Assembly (NCBI GenBank): GCA_964464925.1 | Contig: CAYXLI010000010.1 | Coordinates: 124,001 to 188,000 of the forward strand | DNA: 64,000 bases | Source: CAYXLI01 sp964464925 | GTDB lineage: Bacteria > Acidobacteriota > Terriglobia > Bryobacterales > Bryobacteraceae | Direction of reading: 5' to 3' | Shown here: piece after piece, positions 43,410 to 51,897 of the stretch | How positions within the stretch are numbered: the first letter of the stretch is position 1 | How the letters are laid out: the number at the start of each line of letters is the position of its first letter | The notes under the pieces: model-generated | The model's database searches: none | What the model was told of the DNA's origin: nothing | Seen by the model: only the letters and a program-made list of their open reading frames with translations | Made by a program: the position numbers and the translations under genes

Positions 43410-45664
43410 TACGAGGTTTACTGCTCCTCTTCACCGCTGCCGGTTTGACGCAGGCGGCCAACACGGCTGCCTGGGAGCTGAACAATTATCAGGATTTTTC
43501 TAAGGGGAAGTTCAGTGGGCTGTCCCTCAGCCGCGACGGGCGCATGACGCTCGCGCCCGCGATGCAGACTCTGTTCGCGTCGGAGCAGCCCTATGTATGG
43601 AGCGTTGCCCAGTCGTCCAATGGAAGCGTGTATTTCGGCACAGGCCACCGGGGCCGGGTATTTGCGGTTGATCCAGCCGGCAAGGGATCGGTCTTGTGGA
43701 CTTCTTCGCAGCCGGAAGTATTTGCGGTCACCGTGGCGCAGGATGGAACCGTCTACGCGGGCTCCTCTCCCGATGGCAAAGTTTACCGGATCAAGGATGG
43801 AAAGGTGGCGGAGTTCTTCACGCCTAAGGCTCATTACATATGGGCGCTGCATGTGGGCGCGGATGGGTCAGTCTTCGTGGGTACTGGTGACCCGGGGCGC
43901 GTTTACCGCGTCAGTCCGAACGGGCAGGGTGAAGTCTATTTCGACAGTGGCCAGATGCACATCACGTGCCTGAATACCGACGGTCGCGGGGCGCTCCTGG
44001 CGGGCAGTGAGCCGAATGGGCTGCTCTATCGCATTTCCGCTAAGGACAAAGCCTTCGTGCTGTACGACAGCAACCTGCCGGAAATCCGTTCGATCTCGGT
44101 TGCTCCAGATGGCACTATCTACGCAGCCGCTCTCGGCGGGTCGATATCGCAAAAGACAACTGCCGCCACCAGCGGCGGCACATCAGTCACGAGCACCACC
44201 ACAGTGACCGCGCCGGCCACCACGATCACGGTCACCGACGAAGCCGCCAGCCAGAATGCAGCCGAGATCAAGCCGCCGAAGACCGAGGCATCCAAGCAGC
44301 AAAATACGGTGCAAGCTGTGACAGCGCCTACTCCCCAGGTAGTCGAGATGATGGGTGTAGAAAAATCCGCGGTCTACCGCATCAACCCCGACAATACGGT
44401 GGAAACCTTGTGGACCTCTAAAGACGAAAACGCGTATGACTTGTTGGTGTGGGGCAAGGAACTCCTGTTCGGGACGGATCAGCAGGGGCGGATTTACCGT
44501 CTTGGCGCAGACCGCCGGCTGACGCTGCTGGCCCAAACGAATGAAGGCGAGACAACGCGGCTGCTGCCTTCTCCGGATCGCAAACTGCTGGTTGCAACAG
44601 GCACTATGGGGAAACTGGTCCGCCTGTCTGACACGCCAGGCGCTTCCGGAGTTTACGAATCGCCCGTGCAGGACGCCTCCACGGTGGCTCGTTGGGGGCA
44701 CCTGAGTTGGCGAGCGCAGAACGTTCCCGGCACGAAACTCAGCTTCCGGACACGATCGGGAAATTCAGCTCGGCCTGACAGCACTTGGAGCGACTGGTCC
44801 GAACCGCTAAGTGATGCGCGAGGCTCCAAAATCGCCAGTCCCAATGCACGCTTCATCCAGTTCAAAGGGGAGTTCACTGGCTCTAACGGAAACAGTCCGG
44901 CCCTGACCGGCGTAACCTTGGCATATCTGCCGCAGAACACGCCGCCCGTTGTGAAGTCGATCAATGTGACAACCCAACTCGGAGCAGCCCCGGCCACATC
45001 GCGCGTCACCGCTCCCGCTTCGACGCCCTCCACCGCAACGTACAGTGTTACGGTGACGGACACAGGGGACGCGACTGCGTCCGCGGCAACGGGAACACCC
45101 ACGCAGATGTTATCGAGGGGAGTGTCGCAGCAGATTCTCGTAAGCTGGCAGGCGGAGGATCCCGACGGTGACCGCCTGCTTTATTCCGTATATTTTCGTG
45201 GTGAGGAAGAGACGGCTTGGAAGCTGTTGCGAGGCAACTTTGCGGAAACCTCGATTCTATTCGATGGCGACGTGTTCGCCGACGGGAAATATCTATTCCG
45301 CGTAGTTGCGTCGGACAAGCTGTCCAACCCGGGAGGCAGCGCGCGCGAAGCGGAGCTGGTGAGCGCCCCGGTGCTGTTCGACAATACGCCTCCTGTCGTA
45401 AAGGCAGGCGCTGCAAGGCGCATTGGCAATCGCGTGGAGATCGACATTGAAGCGGCAGACGCGGCGGGCACGCTGCGGCGCGCCGAATATTCCGTGGACG
45501 CGAACACGTGGGTTCCGCTGGAAGCCTTGGACGGAGTGATTGACGGGCCGGAGGAGAAGTTCCTGCTGAGGCTGGAGAACCTGGCGCCCGGTGAGCACCT
45601 GATCGTCATTCGAGTCTATGACTCTTCCAACAATGCAGGGCTCACCAAAGTGCTGGTTCAGTGA
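43406..45664 (+). CDS. Exported beta-propeller protein, partner of the S55 protease
   Basis: 752 aa with signal peptide (RGLLLLFTAAGLTQAAN). Residues ~40-250 and ~320-420 hold repeated blades of the form GSVYFGTGHRGRVFAVDPAGKG / GTVYAGSSPDGKVYRIKDGK / GSVFVGTGDPGRVYRVSPNGQG, split by a Thr/Ala-rich insert. Two to three Ig/Fn3-like domains follow (YSVYFRGEEETAWKLLRGNFAETS, DNTPPVVKAGAARRIGNRVEIDIEAADAAG). No catalytic motif is seen. ATGA overlap with the S55 gene implies joint synthesis; it might be a substrate or binding partner. Confidence 0.82.
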   Translation: MIRGLLLLFTAAGLTQAANTAAWELNNYQDFSKGKFSGLSLSRDGRMTLAPAMQTLFASEQPYVWSVAQSSNGSVYFGTGHRGRVFAVDPAGKGSVLWTSSQPEVFAVTVAQDGTVYAGSSPDGKVYRIKDGKVAEFFTPKAHYIWALHVGADGSVFVGTGDPGRVYRVSPNGQGEVYFDSGQMHITCLNTDGRGALLAGSEPNGLLYRISAKDKAFVLYDSNLPEIRSISVAPDGTIYAAALGGSISQKTTAATSGGTSVTSTTTVTAPATTITVTDEAASQNAAEIKPPKTEASKQQNTVQAVTAPTPQVVEMMGVEKSAVYRINPDNTVETLWTSKDENAYDLLVWGKELLFGTDQQGRIYRLGADRRLTLLAQTNEGETTRLLPSPDRKLLVATGTMGKLVRLSDTPGASGVYESPVQDASTVARWGHLSWRAQNVPGTKLSFRTRSGNSARPDSTWSDWSEPLSDARGSKIASPNARFIQFKGEFTGSNGNSPALTGVTLAYLPQNTPPVVKSINVTTQLGAAPATSRVTAPASTPSTATYSVTVTDTGDATASAATGTPTQMLSRGVSQQILVSWQAEDPDGDRLLYSVYFRGEEETAWKLLRGNFAETSILFDGDVFADGKYLFRVVASDKLSNPGGSAREAELVSAPVLFDNTPPVVKAGAARRIGNRVEIDIEAADAAGTLRRAEYSVDANTWVPLEALDGVIDGPEEKFLLRLENLAPGEHLIVIRVYDSSNNAGLTKVLVQ

Positions 45665-46471
45665 TTACTGCTGATCGTATCCGGTAAGACGGCGAACCCA
45701 GATGTTCCTGTAGCGAACTGGTGTGCCGTGGTCCTGAAGTCCGAGAGGCTCCTCGGCATCGTGCGGCGAATAGTGGGCGACCTGTCTGTGCACCATAGCG
45801 CCGATAATCTCCTGATGGTCGTGCAGCAAGACGCCGTTTTCGAAGACTGTAACAGTCGCGGGCTTCGCCACTTTGCCGCCTTCAAACTTCGGCGCCTTGA
45901 AGACGATGTCATAGACGTTGTACTGCCCGGTGGGCCTTGAGGCATTCACGAGCGGCGGCCATTGCCCGTAGATCGAACCTGCCTGGCCGTCGGCGTAGGT
46001 CGGATTGTTCCACGAATCCAGTACCTGAATCTCATATCGATGCATGAGCAGTACGCCGCTGTTGCCGCGTGACTGGCTGGACCCTTTGATCACCTCGGGT
46101 GAGGCCCATTCGATGTGTAGCTGGATATCCCCGAACTTTTCTTTAGTGACCAGGTCACCTGTACCGCCGACGCATTCGAAGTAGCCGCTGCCGAGCTTCC
46201 ATGCGGCTGGCGCTGCCTGACCTTTCTTGACGTTCTGCCAATGCGAAAGATCCTTCCCATCGAACAGCACGATGGCGTCGGACGGGGGTTGGCCGGGCTG
46301 CGCGCCCGGGGTGACCATCCTGGGCCGGGGGCGATCGATGTCATGGACTTTCCATTTCTGCCCCGGTAATTGTGGCGTATCGGAGTATCCGATCGGTTCG
46401 GATTTCTGTGCGGCTGCCCAGGACAGAGTCAGGACGCCGGCTGAAACGAGAGTGAAAATGGTGCGGCTCAT
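45665..46471 (-). CDS. DUF1080 protein (3-keto-disaccharide hydrolase-like)
   Basis: 268 aa. Signal peptide SRTIFTLVSAGVLTLSWAAAQ, then the concanavalin-like DUF1080 domain: AIVLFDGKDLSHWQNV, SGYFECVGGTGDLVTKEKFGDIQLHIEWASP, RGNSGVLLMHRYEIQVLDSW and GQYNVYDIVFKAPKF. Relatives are secreted sugar-binding or 3-keto-glycoside hydrolases. The ATG at 46471 is used because the signal peptide starts there. Its stop codon directly abuts the stop of the convergent beta-propeller gene. Confidence 0.88.
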   Translation of the reverse strand: MSRTIFTLVSAGVLTLSWAAAQKSEPIGYSDTPQLPGQKWKVHDIDRPRPRMVTPGAQPGQPPSDAIVLFDGKDLSHWQNVKKGQAAPAAWKLGSGYFECVGGTGDLVTKEKFGDIQLHIEWASPEVIKGSSQSRGNSGVLLMHRYEIQVLDSWNNPTYADGQAGSIYGQWPPLVNASRPTGQYNVYDIVFKAPKFEGGKVAKPATVTVFENGVLLHDHQEIIGAMVHRQVAHYSPHDAEEPLGLQDHGTPVRYRNIWVRRLTGYDQQ

Positions 46472-46552
46472 AGAACGCAGAAACAGATTATCAGAATGTT
46501 GGGAACTTCGAAGGTTTTCGTGCGTACTCACCTATTTGAGGAGGCACTGTCC

Positions 46553-49000
46553 TTGAAGCACGTTATTCGCAGGCTAATGCGCTCACCTATGTTCTCAGCC
46601 ATCACACTAATTACACTCGCCGTGGGAATTGGCGCGACCACTGCGGTATTCAGCGTGGTGAACGGAGTGCTTCTGAAGCCTCTGCCGTATCCCGAACCCG
46701 AACGCCTGGTTGCCATCTGGCAAACCGCGCCTGGTTTGAACATCAGCGAGTTGAACGCATCCCCTGCAACCTATTTCATTTACCGCGAACAGAGCAAGGT
46801 GTTTGAAGATGTCGGACTGTGGCGTGACGAAGCCGTGAGCATTACCGGTATCGCGCAACCGGAGCGGGTTAACAGCCTCGTTGTGACCGACGGCATGCTG
46901 CCGATCCTCGGCATTCAACCGCAATTTGGGCGATGGTTCTCCCGCAAAGATGATTCGCCCGGAAGCCCGGAGACCGTGATGTTGTCGCACGGCTACTGGC
47001 AACGCCGCTTTGGAGGAGACCGGAGCGTCATCGGCCGGAGGCTTCTGATCGACGGCAAGGCGCGCGAGGTGATCGGCGTGATGCCGCCAACCTTCCGGTT
47101 CCTGGAAACGGACGCGGAAGTAATCCTGCCTTTCCAGTTGAACCGCAGTAAAGTCTTCGTCGGGAACTTCAGCTACCAGGCTGCAGCACGCTTGAAACCG
47201 GGAGTGACTCTGGAGCAAGCCAATGCCGATGTGGCACGTATGCTGCCGATGCTTTCGACGACCTTTCCCCCGCCGCCGGGCTTCAATGTCCAGATGCTGC
47301 AAGAAGCGCGCCTAGGCCCTTCTGTTCGTCCCCTGAAGCACGATGCGGTGGGAGATATAGGCAAAGTGCTCTGGGTATTAATGGGGGCGATCACTATCGT
47401 GCTATTTATCGCATGTGCGAACGTCGCGAACCTGCTTCTCGTGCGGGCAGAAGGCCGCCAGCATGAGCTTGCCGTGCGCGCCGCCCTTGGTGCCGGTTGG
47501 GGGCAGATCGCGAGGGAACTGCTGCTGGAAAGCATCTCGCTCGCGCTCGCCGGTGGTGCGCTCGGCGTCGCTCTCGCTTATGCGGGGCTTCGTATTCTGG
47601 TCTCGTCCGCTCCGGCTGGATTGCCCAGGTTGGAAGAGATCGGGATCGATCTGCCGGTGCTCGTGTTTGCATTTCTTGTTTCACTCGCAGCCGGTGTGCT
47701 GTTCGGCCTGTTGCCGGTGTGGAAGTATGCAGGGCCGCAACTCGGAACGGGCTTGCGGGAAGGGAATCGCAACGCCAGCCACGGGAAGGAGAGGCACCGG
47801 GCGCGCAGCACGCTGGTCGTGGTGCAGGTTTCGCTCGCCTTGGTCCTGTTGATCAGTTCCGGCCTCATGATTCGGACACTGAATGCGCTGCAAGACGTAA
47901 AGCCCGGGTTCACCCACGGTGAGCAGTTGCTAACAATGCGTGTGTCGATTCCGGAAGCGCAGGTGCCGGATCCGGAGCGAGTGGCGCGAATACAGCAAGA
48001 GATGCTGCGCAAAATGAGTGAGGTGCCTAGCGTGGTCTCCGTGGCGATGGCGAACTCTATCACCATGGATGGCAACACGAGCAATGACCCGGTCTTTGCT
48101 CGCGACAAGGCATACGCAGAAAACCAGATTCCGCCAATTCGCCGCTACAAGACGATCTCGCCCGGCTTCTTCGATGTGATGGGCCGCGCCTTCGTTGCGG
48201 GAAGGGATTTCACCTGGACGGACGTCTACAACCGGAGCAATGTTGTTCTTGTGTCGGAAAATCTCGCGCGAGAATTGTGGGGCAGCCCCGCGGCGGCGGT
48301 CGGTAAACAGGTTCGCGAGGCTCCGAAGTCGCCTTGGCGCGAGGTGATCGGCGTGGTCGCCGATGAGCGTGATAACGGTGTCAACCAGAAGGCACCCGCC
48401 ATTGTCTACTGGCCGGTATTGGTCAACGATCTTTGGGGGGAAAAGGTGGCCGTGCGGCGCAGCATGGCTTTCGTAGTCCGCAGCAGCCGTACGGGCACGG
48501 CGGATTTTCTCAACCAGTTGCAGCAGGCGATCTGGTCGGTGAACCCGGACGTGCCGGTCGCACGAGTACGGACCGTGGAAGCGATCTACAAGCGATCCCT
48601 GGCGCGCACTTCGTTTACGCTGTCTATGATCAGCATCGCGGCCGGGATGTCCATGCTGTTGGGTTTGGTCGGCATCTACGGTGTAATCTCTTACTCGGTT
48701 ACCCAACGCACGCGCGAGATTGGAATTCGAATGGCTCTCGGCGCGCAGCATCCACAGTTGCGCGCAATGTTCGTGCGGCACGGGCTGTTGCTGGCCGCCA
48801 TCGGAGTCGGGATCGGACTCGCCGCAGCCGCTACCTCCAGCCGGTTGCTCAGCGTGCTGCTGTTCGAGGTAAGTCCGTTAGATCCTATCACGTACGCCAT
48901 CGTGTCCATGGGCCTGCTGATTGCCGCGATGCTGGCTAGTTATTTCCCGGCCCGGCGCGCCACTGGGGTAGATCCGATCAACGCCCTCAGGACCGAATAG
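46553..49000 (+). CDS. ADOP-family ABC permease (MacB/FtsX type)
   Basis: 815 aa. Two MacB-like halves: LMRSPMFSAITLITLAVGIGATTAVFSVVNGVLLKPLPYPEPERLV with a periplasmic domain and a first FtsX block (VLFIACANVANLLLVRAEGRQHELAVRAALGAG), then a second half ending with the FtsX block SYSVTQRTREIGIRMALGAQHPQLRAMFVRHG ... ASYFPARRATGVDPINALRTE. No ATPase is adjacent, as usual for these orphan permeases of Acidobacteria. The TTG at 46553 is chosen because GAGGAGG lies 8 nt upstream and because family members start just there; an in-frame ATG at 46496 has no such site. Confidence 0.92.
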   Translation: MKHVIRRLMRSPMFSAITLITLAVGIGATTAVFSVVNGVLLKPLPYPEPERLVAIWQTAPGLNISELNASPATYFIYREQSKVFEDVGLWRDEAVSITGIAQPERVNSLVVTDGMLPILGIQPQFGRWFSRKDDSPGSPETVMLSHGYWQRRFGGDRSVIGRRLLIDGKAREVIGVMPPTFRFLETDAEVILPFQLNRSKVFVGNFSYQAAARLKPGVTLEQANADVARMLPMLSTTFPPPPGFNVQMLQEARLGPSVRPLKHDAVGDIGKVLWVLMGAITIVLFIACANVANLLLVRAEGRQHELAVRAALGAGWGQIARELLLESISLALAGGALGVALAYAGLRILVSSAPAGLPRLEEIGIDLPVLVFAFLVSLAAGVLFGLLPVWKYAGPQLGTGLREGNRNASHGKERHRARSTLVVVQVSLALVLLISSGLMIRTLNALQDVKPGFTHGEQLLTMRVSIPEAQVPDPERVARIQQEMLRKMSEVPSVVSVAMANSITMDGNTSNDPVFARDKAYAENQIPPIRRYKTISPGFFDVMGRAFVAGRDFTWTDVYNRSNVVLVSENLARELWGSPAAAVGKQVREAPKSPWREVIGVVADERDNGVNQKAPAIVYWPVLVNDLWGEKVAVRRSMAFVVRSSRTGTADFLNQLQQAIWSVNPDVPVARVRTVEAIYKRSLARTSFTLSMISIAAGMSMLLGLVGIYGVISYSVTQRTREIGIRMALGAQHPQLRAMFVRHGLLLAAIGVGIGLAAAATSSRLLSVLLFEVSPLDPITYAIVSMGLLIAAMLASYFPARRATGVDPINALRTE

Positions 49001-49077
49001 AGACCGTTATCCCGATGCCGTGCCGGCGGCCGGGGCCCTGCGACTTCCTTGGACGTACGGATAGTGATGCGTACCAG

Positions 49078-49794
49078 CTATTTCCTATCGCGCTGGCGGC
49101 GCCATTCAAACATCACAACTCCTGCCGCGACACTCACGTTCAAAGACGAGATCTGGCCGGCCATCGGAATGTGTACCAGAAAATCACAGTGCTTCTGTAC
49201 CAACTGATGCATGCCTTTGCCCTCGCCGCCGAATACCAGCGCGGTAGGGACAGCATATTCTACGCGGTCGTAGCGCTCCAATCCTCGTTCGTCCAGGCCG
49301 TAAATCCAGAAGCCGCGCTTCTTCAGGTCCTCGAGCGTGCTGTTCACGTTGCTGACTCGCACGACCGGAGTGTACTCAATCGCGCCTGCGGAAGACTTGG
49401 CCACGGTCTCGGTCACGGGAGCGGCGCGCCGCTCCGGGATGACGACCGCGTCGGCACCGGCAGCGTTCGCCGATCGAATGATTGCGCCAAGATTATGCGG
49501 GTCCTCCACTCCATCCAGCACAACGACGAGCTGCGCGGTTTCGAGAACGTCGTCTTTGCGTGCGTACTGTGTTTGGGCTCCGAACGCGACAATGCCTTGA
49601 TGATTCGCTCCATTCGCAGCACGATCAAGCGTGTTCCGCGGCTCGAACCGGATCGGAACGTGCCGCTGGCGGCAGAGGTCGATGATTTCCTGCAGCCGTG
49701 CGCCTCCGGCTCCTTTCGCAATCAGGACGCGGTCCAGAGGGCGGCCGGCTAACAATGCCTCGCGGATGGGATGAACGCCTATAAGTGCACTCAC
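49078..49794 (-). CDS. rlmB: 23S rRNA 2'-O-ribose methyltransferase (TrmH/RlmB family)
   Basis: 238 aa SPOUT enzyme. N-terminal substrate-binding part with LIGVHPIREALLAGRPLDRVLIAKG and NHQGIVAFG; SAM-binding knot motifs VVLDGVEDPHNLGAIIRSANAAGADAVVIPE and HIPMAGQISSLNVSVAAGVVMFEWRRQR. It probably methylates G2251 of 23S rRNA. The start is GTG with no Shine-Dalgarno; TACTAT (49802-49807) lies 7 nt upstream, so it is a good leaderless candidate. Confidence 0.92.
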   Translation of the reverse strand: MSALIGVHPIREALLAGRPLDRVLIAKGAGGARLQEIIDLCRQRHVPIRFEPRNTLDRAANGANHQGIVAFGAQTQYARKDDVLETAQLVVVLDGVEDPHNLGAIIRSANAAGADAVVIPERRAAPVTETVAKSSAGAIEYTPVVRVSNVNSTLEDLKKRGFWIYGLDERGLERYDRVEYAVPTALVFGGEGKGMHQLVQKHCDFLVHIPMAGQISSLNVSVAAGVVMFEWRRQRDRK

Positions 49795-49865
49795 AATCCC
49801 GATAGTAGCGAAACTCTGTGGGGCGCCCGACGTCTACAAGGCAGCAGGAGCGTGGGCTGCTTGAG

Positions 49866-50732
49866 CTATTTGCTTCGCGGCCCCTCTTGCCCAACCCAGT
49901 GGTCCCAGGCGGCCCTTGCGATCGCCGCTATCACTCCTTCACGCGTTTCCTCGCTCGCGCGCGAGTCTGACACGAATACCGCAATCGCAAGGTGTCTTTC
50001 ATCGGGAAGCGTCACGATGCCGATGTCGTTCGTGGCGTGAGTGAGGCCCTCACTTGTTCCGGAAGTGCCGGTTTTGTGTGCTACTTCAATGCCGCGCGGC
50101 AGATTTCCCTTGAGGCGGTGGAGACCGGTGCCGGTATGGATCATCATTCCTCGAAGCAATTCCTGGCTGGCTGGGGGAAGGACCCGTCCCTCGTGAAATG
50201 CCTTCAGCAGTTGCACCGCGGCCGCCGGAGTCGCGTAGTTCCGATACTGCACACTCACGTCGGCGCCAATGTCTTTTTCCGTATTCGCGATAACGAGATC
50301 TTTGATACCGAGACTTCGCACGAACGCATCGGCACGCTCAGGCCCGCCGATGAGCCGCAGCAAGATATCGCACGCTGATCCATCGCTTTCGGCTACGTTG
50401 TAGTCCAGCAACTCCTTTAGCGAGATGCTGACGCCGCCCTGGGGATACTTATCCCGAAGGGGACTGTGCTGTCCTGGTCCGACATAGTCCTCCTTGCGGA
50501 TCGGGATGGCCTGATCGAGCCGCAACTTCCCCTCGGCTACATCGTGCAGCACCGCCATCGCGATAGGGAATTTGTAGACGCTCTGCATCGGGTACCGCTC
50601 CAGCGGATTCAGCGCCACGCTCTCCCCTGTCTCAATCAGCAGCGCGGCCGCGCCCACGCGCCCGTGAGCCTGCTCAGCGATTTGAGCAAACTGGTTTTGA
50701 AGGAGAACAGCAAGGAGGAGAGCAGGCGCCAT
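49866..50732 (-). CDS. Class A beta-lactamase (PER/VEB-like subclass A2)
   Basis: 288 aa. Motifs: SxxK at Ser51-Lys54 (MQSVYKFP), SDG at 116-118 where SDN is usual, omega-loop Glu152 in IANTEKDIGAD, and KTG at 220-222 (VAHKTGTSG). The spacing and QYRNYATP / RLKGNLPRG stretches resemble PER, VEB and CfxA enzymes. The N terminus is hydrophobic (APALLLAVLLQNQFA) but lacks a positive start, so export needs checking. The ATG lies 7 nt beyond the CCA end of tRNA-Leu, leaving no room for a promoter or ribosome site. Confidence 0.9.
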   Translation of the reverse strand: MAPALLLAVLLQNQFAQIAEQAHGRVGAAALLIETGESVALNPLERYPMQSVYKFPIAMAVLHDVAEGKLRLDQAIPIRKEDYVGPGQHSPLRDKYPQGGVSISLKELLDYNVAESDGSACDILLRLIGGPERADAFVRSLGIKDLVIANTEKDIGADVSVQYRNYATPAAAVQLLKAFHEGRVLPPASQELLRGMMIHTGTGLHRLKGNLPRGIEVAHKTGTSGTSEGLTHATNDIGIVTLPDERHLAIAVFVSDSRASEETREGVIAAIARAAWDHWVGQEGPRSK

Positions 50733-50739
50733 AAATATC

Positions 50740-50826
50740 TGGTGCGGATGATAGGACTTGAACCTACACGGGGTCTCCCCCACTGGAACCTAAATCCAGC
50801 GCGTCTGCCAATTTCGCCACATCCGC
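50740..50826 (-). tRNA. tRNA-Leu (anticodon UAG), CCA encoded
   Basis: Acceptor stem GCGGATG/CATCCGC, discriminator A and encoded CCA (50742-50740). D-arm GCG..CGC with TTGGCAGA, anticodon stem CTGGA/TCCAG with loop TTTAGGT (anticodon TAG), long variable arm GGGG-GAGA-CCCC typical of class II tRNA, T-arm GTAGG-TTCAAGT-CCTAT. Total 87 nt. Confidence 0.97.
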
Positions 50827-50901
50827 ACGGATGGGATGCCTCTCGAATTGTAGCATTCGCGACTCGATGAAACTGCGGGAGTTAAGACGTGTCCAACGTG
50901 A

Positions 50902-51804
50902 GTGGCCGCAGATTATGACGTAATTATCGTAGGCGGCGGGCCCGCCGGGCTGAGTGCGGCTTTAATGCTTGGGCGATGCTTGCGCCGCGTGCTTGTCTGC
51001 GACGCTGGGGATCAGCGCAACATCCGGTCGCGTGGTATGCATGGCTATCTCACACGCGATGGGATACTGCCTGGCGAATTCCTACAGTTGGCGCGCGAGG
51101 AAGTGGGCCGTTACGGCGTCACAATACGCGAATGCACAGTGATGCGCACCGGTATGGCGGACCGGAACTTCAGTGTCGAGTTGCTGGACGGCACTCACAT
51201 AGTCGCGCGAAAACTCCTGCTGGCCACGGGCGTGGTGGACCGCATTCCCGAAGTGGAAGGGCTGCGGGAACTCTATGGAAAGAGCATCCATCATTGCCCA
51301 TACTGCGATGCTTGGGAATACCGGGGCGGCGCGATCGCCGTGTATGGGAATGGCAGCGGAGGCATGGCGCTCTCGCTCGCGTTGAAGGCCTGGACTCCGG
51401 ATGTCATTCTCTTCACCGATGGCGAAGCGCGCCTCCGCGCGCGGGAACGGTTTCGCCTGCAAAGGAACAACATCCAAGTGATCGAGACCGCAATTCGACG
51501 AGTGGTTGGTGATGCCGGAAGACTCCTGGCAGTTGAGTTGAAAGACGGCTCTCGCCTTCACCGGGATGCGCTGTTTTTCAGCACCGGGCACGATCAACGA
51601 TCTCAGATGGCCCAGCAGCTCGGATGCCCGATCTCGTTCAAAGGTGCCGTGCGCACTAGTCGCGCGCAAGGCACGCCGGTTCAGGGTCTCTATGTTGCAG
51701 GCGACGCGTGCCACGACGTGCACTCCGTGGTCGTCGCGGCGGCTGAAGGTACCAAGGCTGCGATGGCCATCAATAAAGAACTGACGCGCGAGGATCTGGC
51801 CTGA
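50902..51804 (+). CDS. Thioredoxin-reductase-like FAD oxidoreductase
   Basis: 300 aa, GTG start. FAD-binding DYDVIIVGGGPAGLSAALMLGR, redox pair CPYC in IHHCPYCDAWEYRG, NADPH domain AVYGNGSGGMALSLALK, and C-terminal FAD motif GLYVAGDACHDVHSVVVAAAEG. CxxC position is that of thioredoxin reductases, but the GYGN and GVV substitutions and the absence of a trx gene suggest a different partner, for example a ferredoxin- or small-thiol-dependent enzyme. It stands alone between the tRNA gene and the HtrA operon. Confidence 0.85.
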   Translation: MAADYDVIIVGGGPAGLSAALMLGRCLRRVLVCDAGDQRNIRSRGMHGYLTRDGILPGEFLQLAREEVGRYGVTIRECTVMRTGMADRNFSVELLDGTHIVARKLLLATGVVDRIPEVEGLRELYGKSIHHCPYCDAWEYRGGAIAVYGNGSGGMALSLALKAWTPDVILFTDGEARLRARERFRLQRNNIQVIETAIRRVVGDAGRLLAVELKDGSRLHRDALFFSTGHDQRSQMAQQLGCPISFKGAVRTSRAQGTPVQGLYVAGDACHDVHSVVVAAAEGTKAAMAINKELTREDLA

Positions 51805-51810
51805 CAGGAC

Positions 51811-51826
51811 CTAGCCGTTCGGCTAG
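51811..51826 (+). terminator. Short hairpin after the oxidoreductase gene
   Basis: CTAGCCG/CGGCTAG with a 2-nt centre, 6 nt past the stop; a T-run (CTTTTT) follows only about 20 nt later. Weak terminator candidate. Confidence 0.4.
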
Positions 51827-51897
51827 CGCACTACCTAGACCTTTTTCCGATGTGCGCCGGGCTTTTGTACTCCAAGCTGGAAAGCAGGGAGTCATAA

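Noticed and set aside
50733..50783. Beta-lactamase start at GTG 50783 giving a positively charged signal peptide
   Set aside because: That codon lies inside the tRNA-Leu gene (variable arm), so a functional start there is unlikely.
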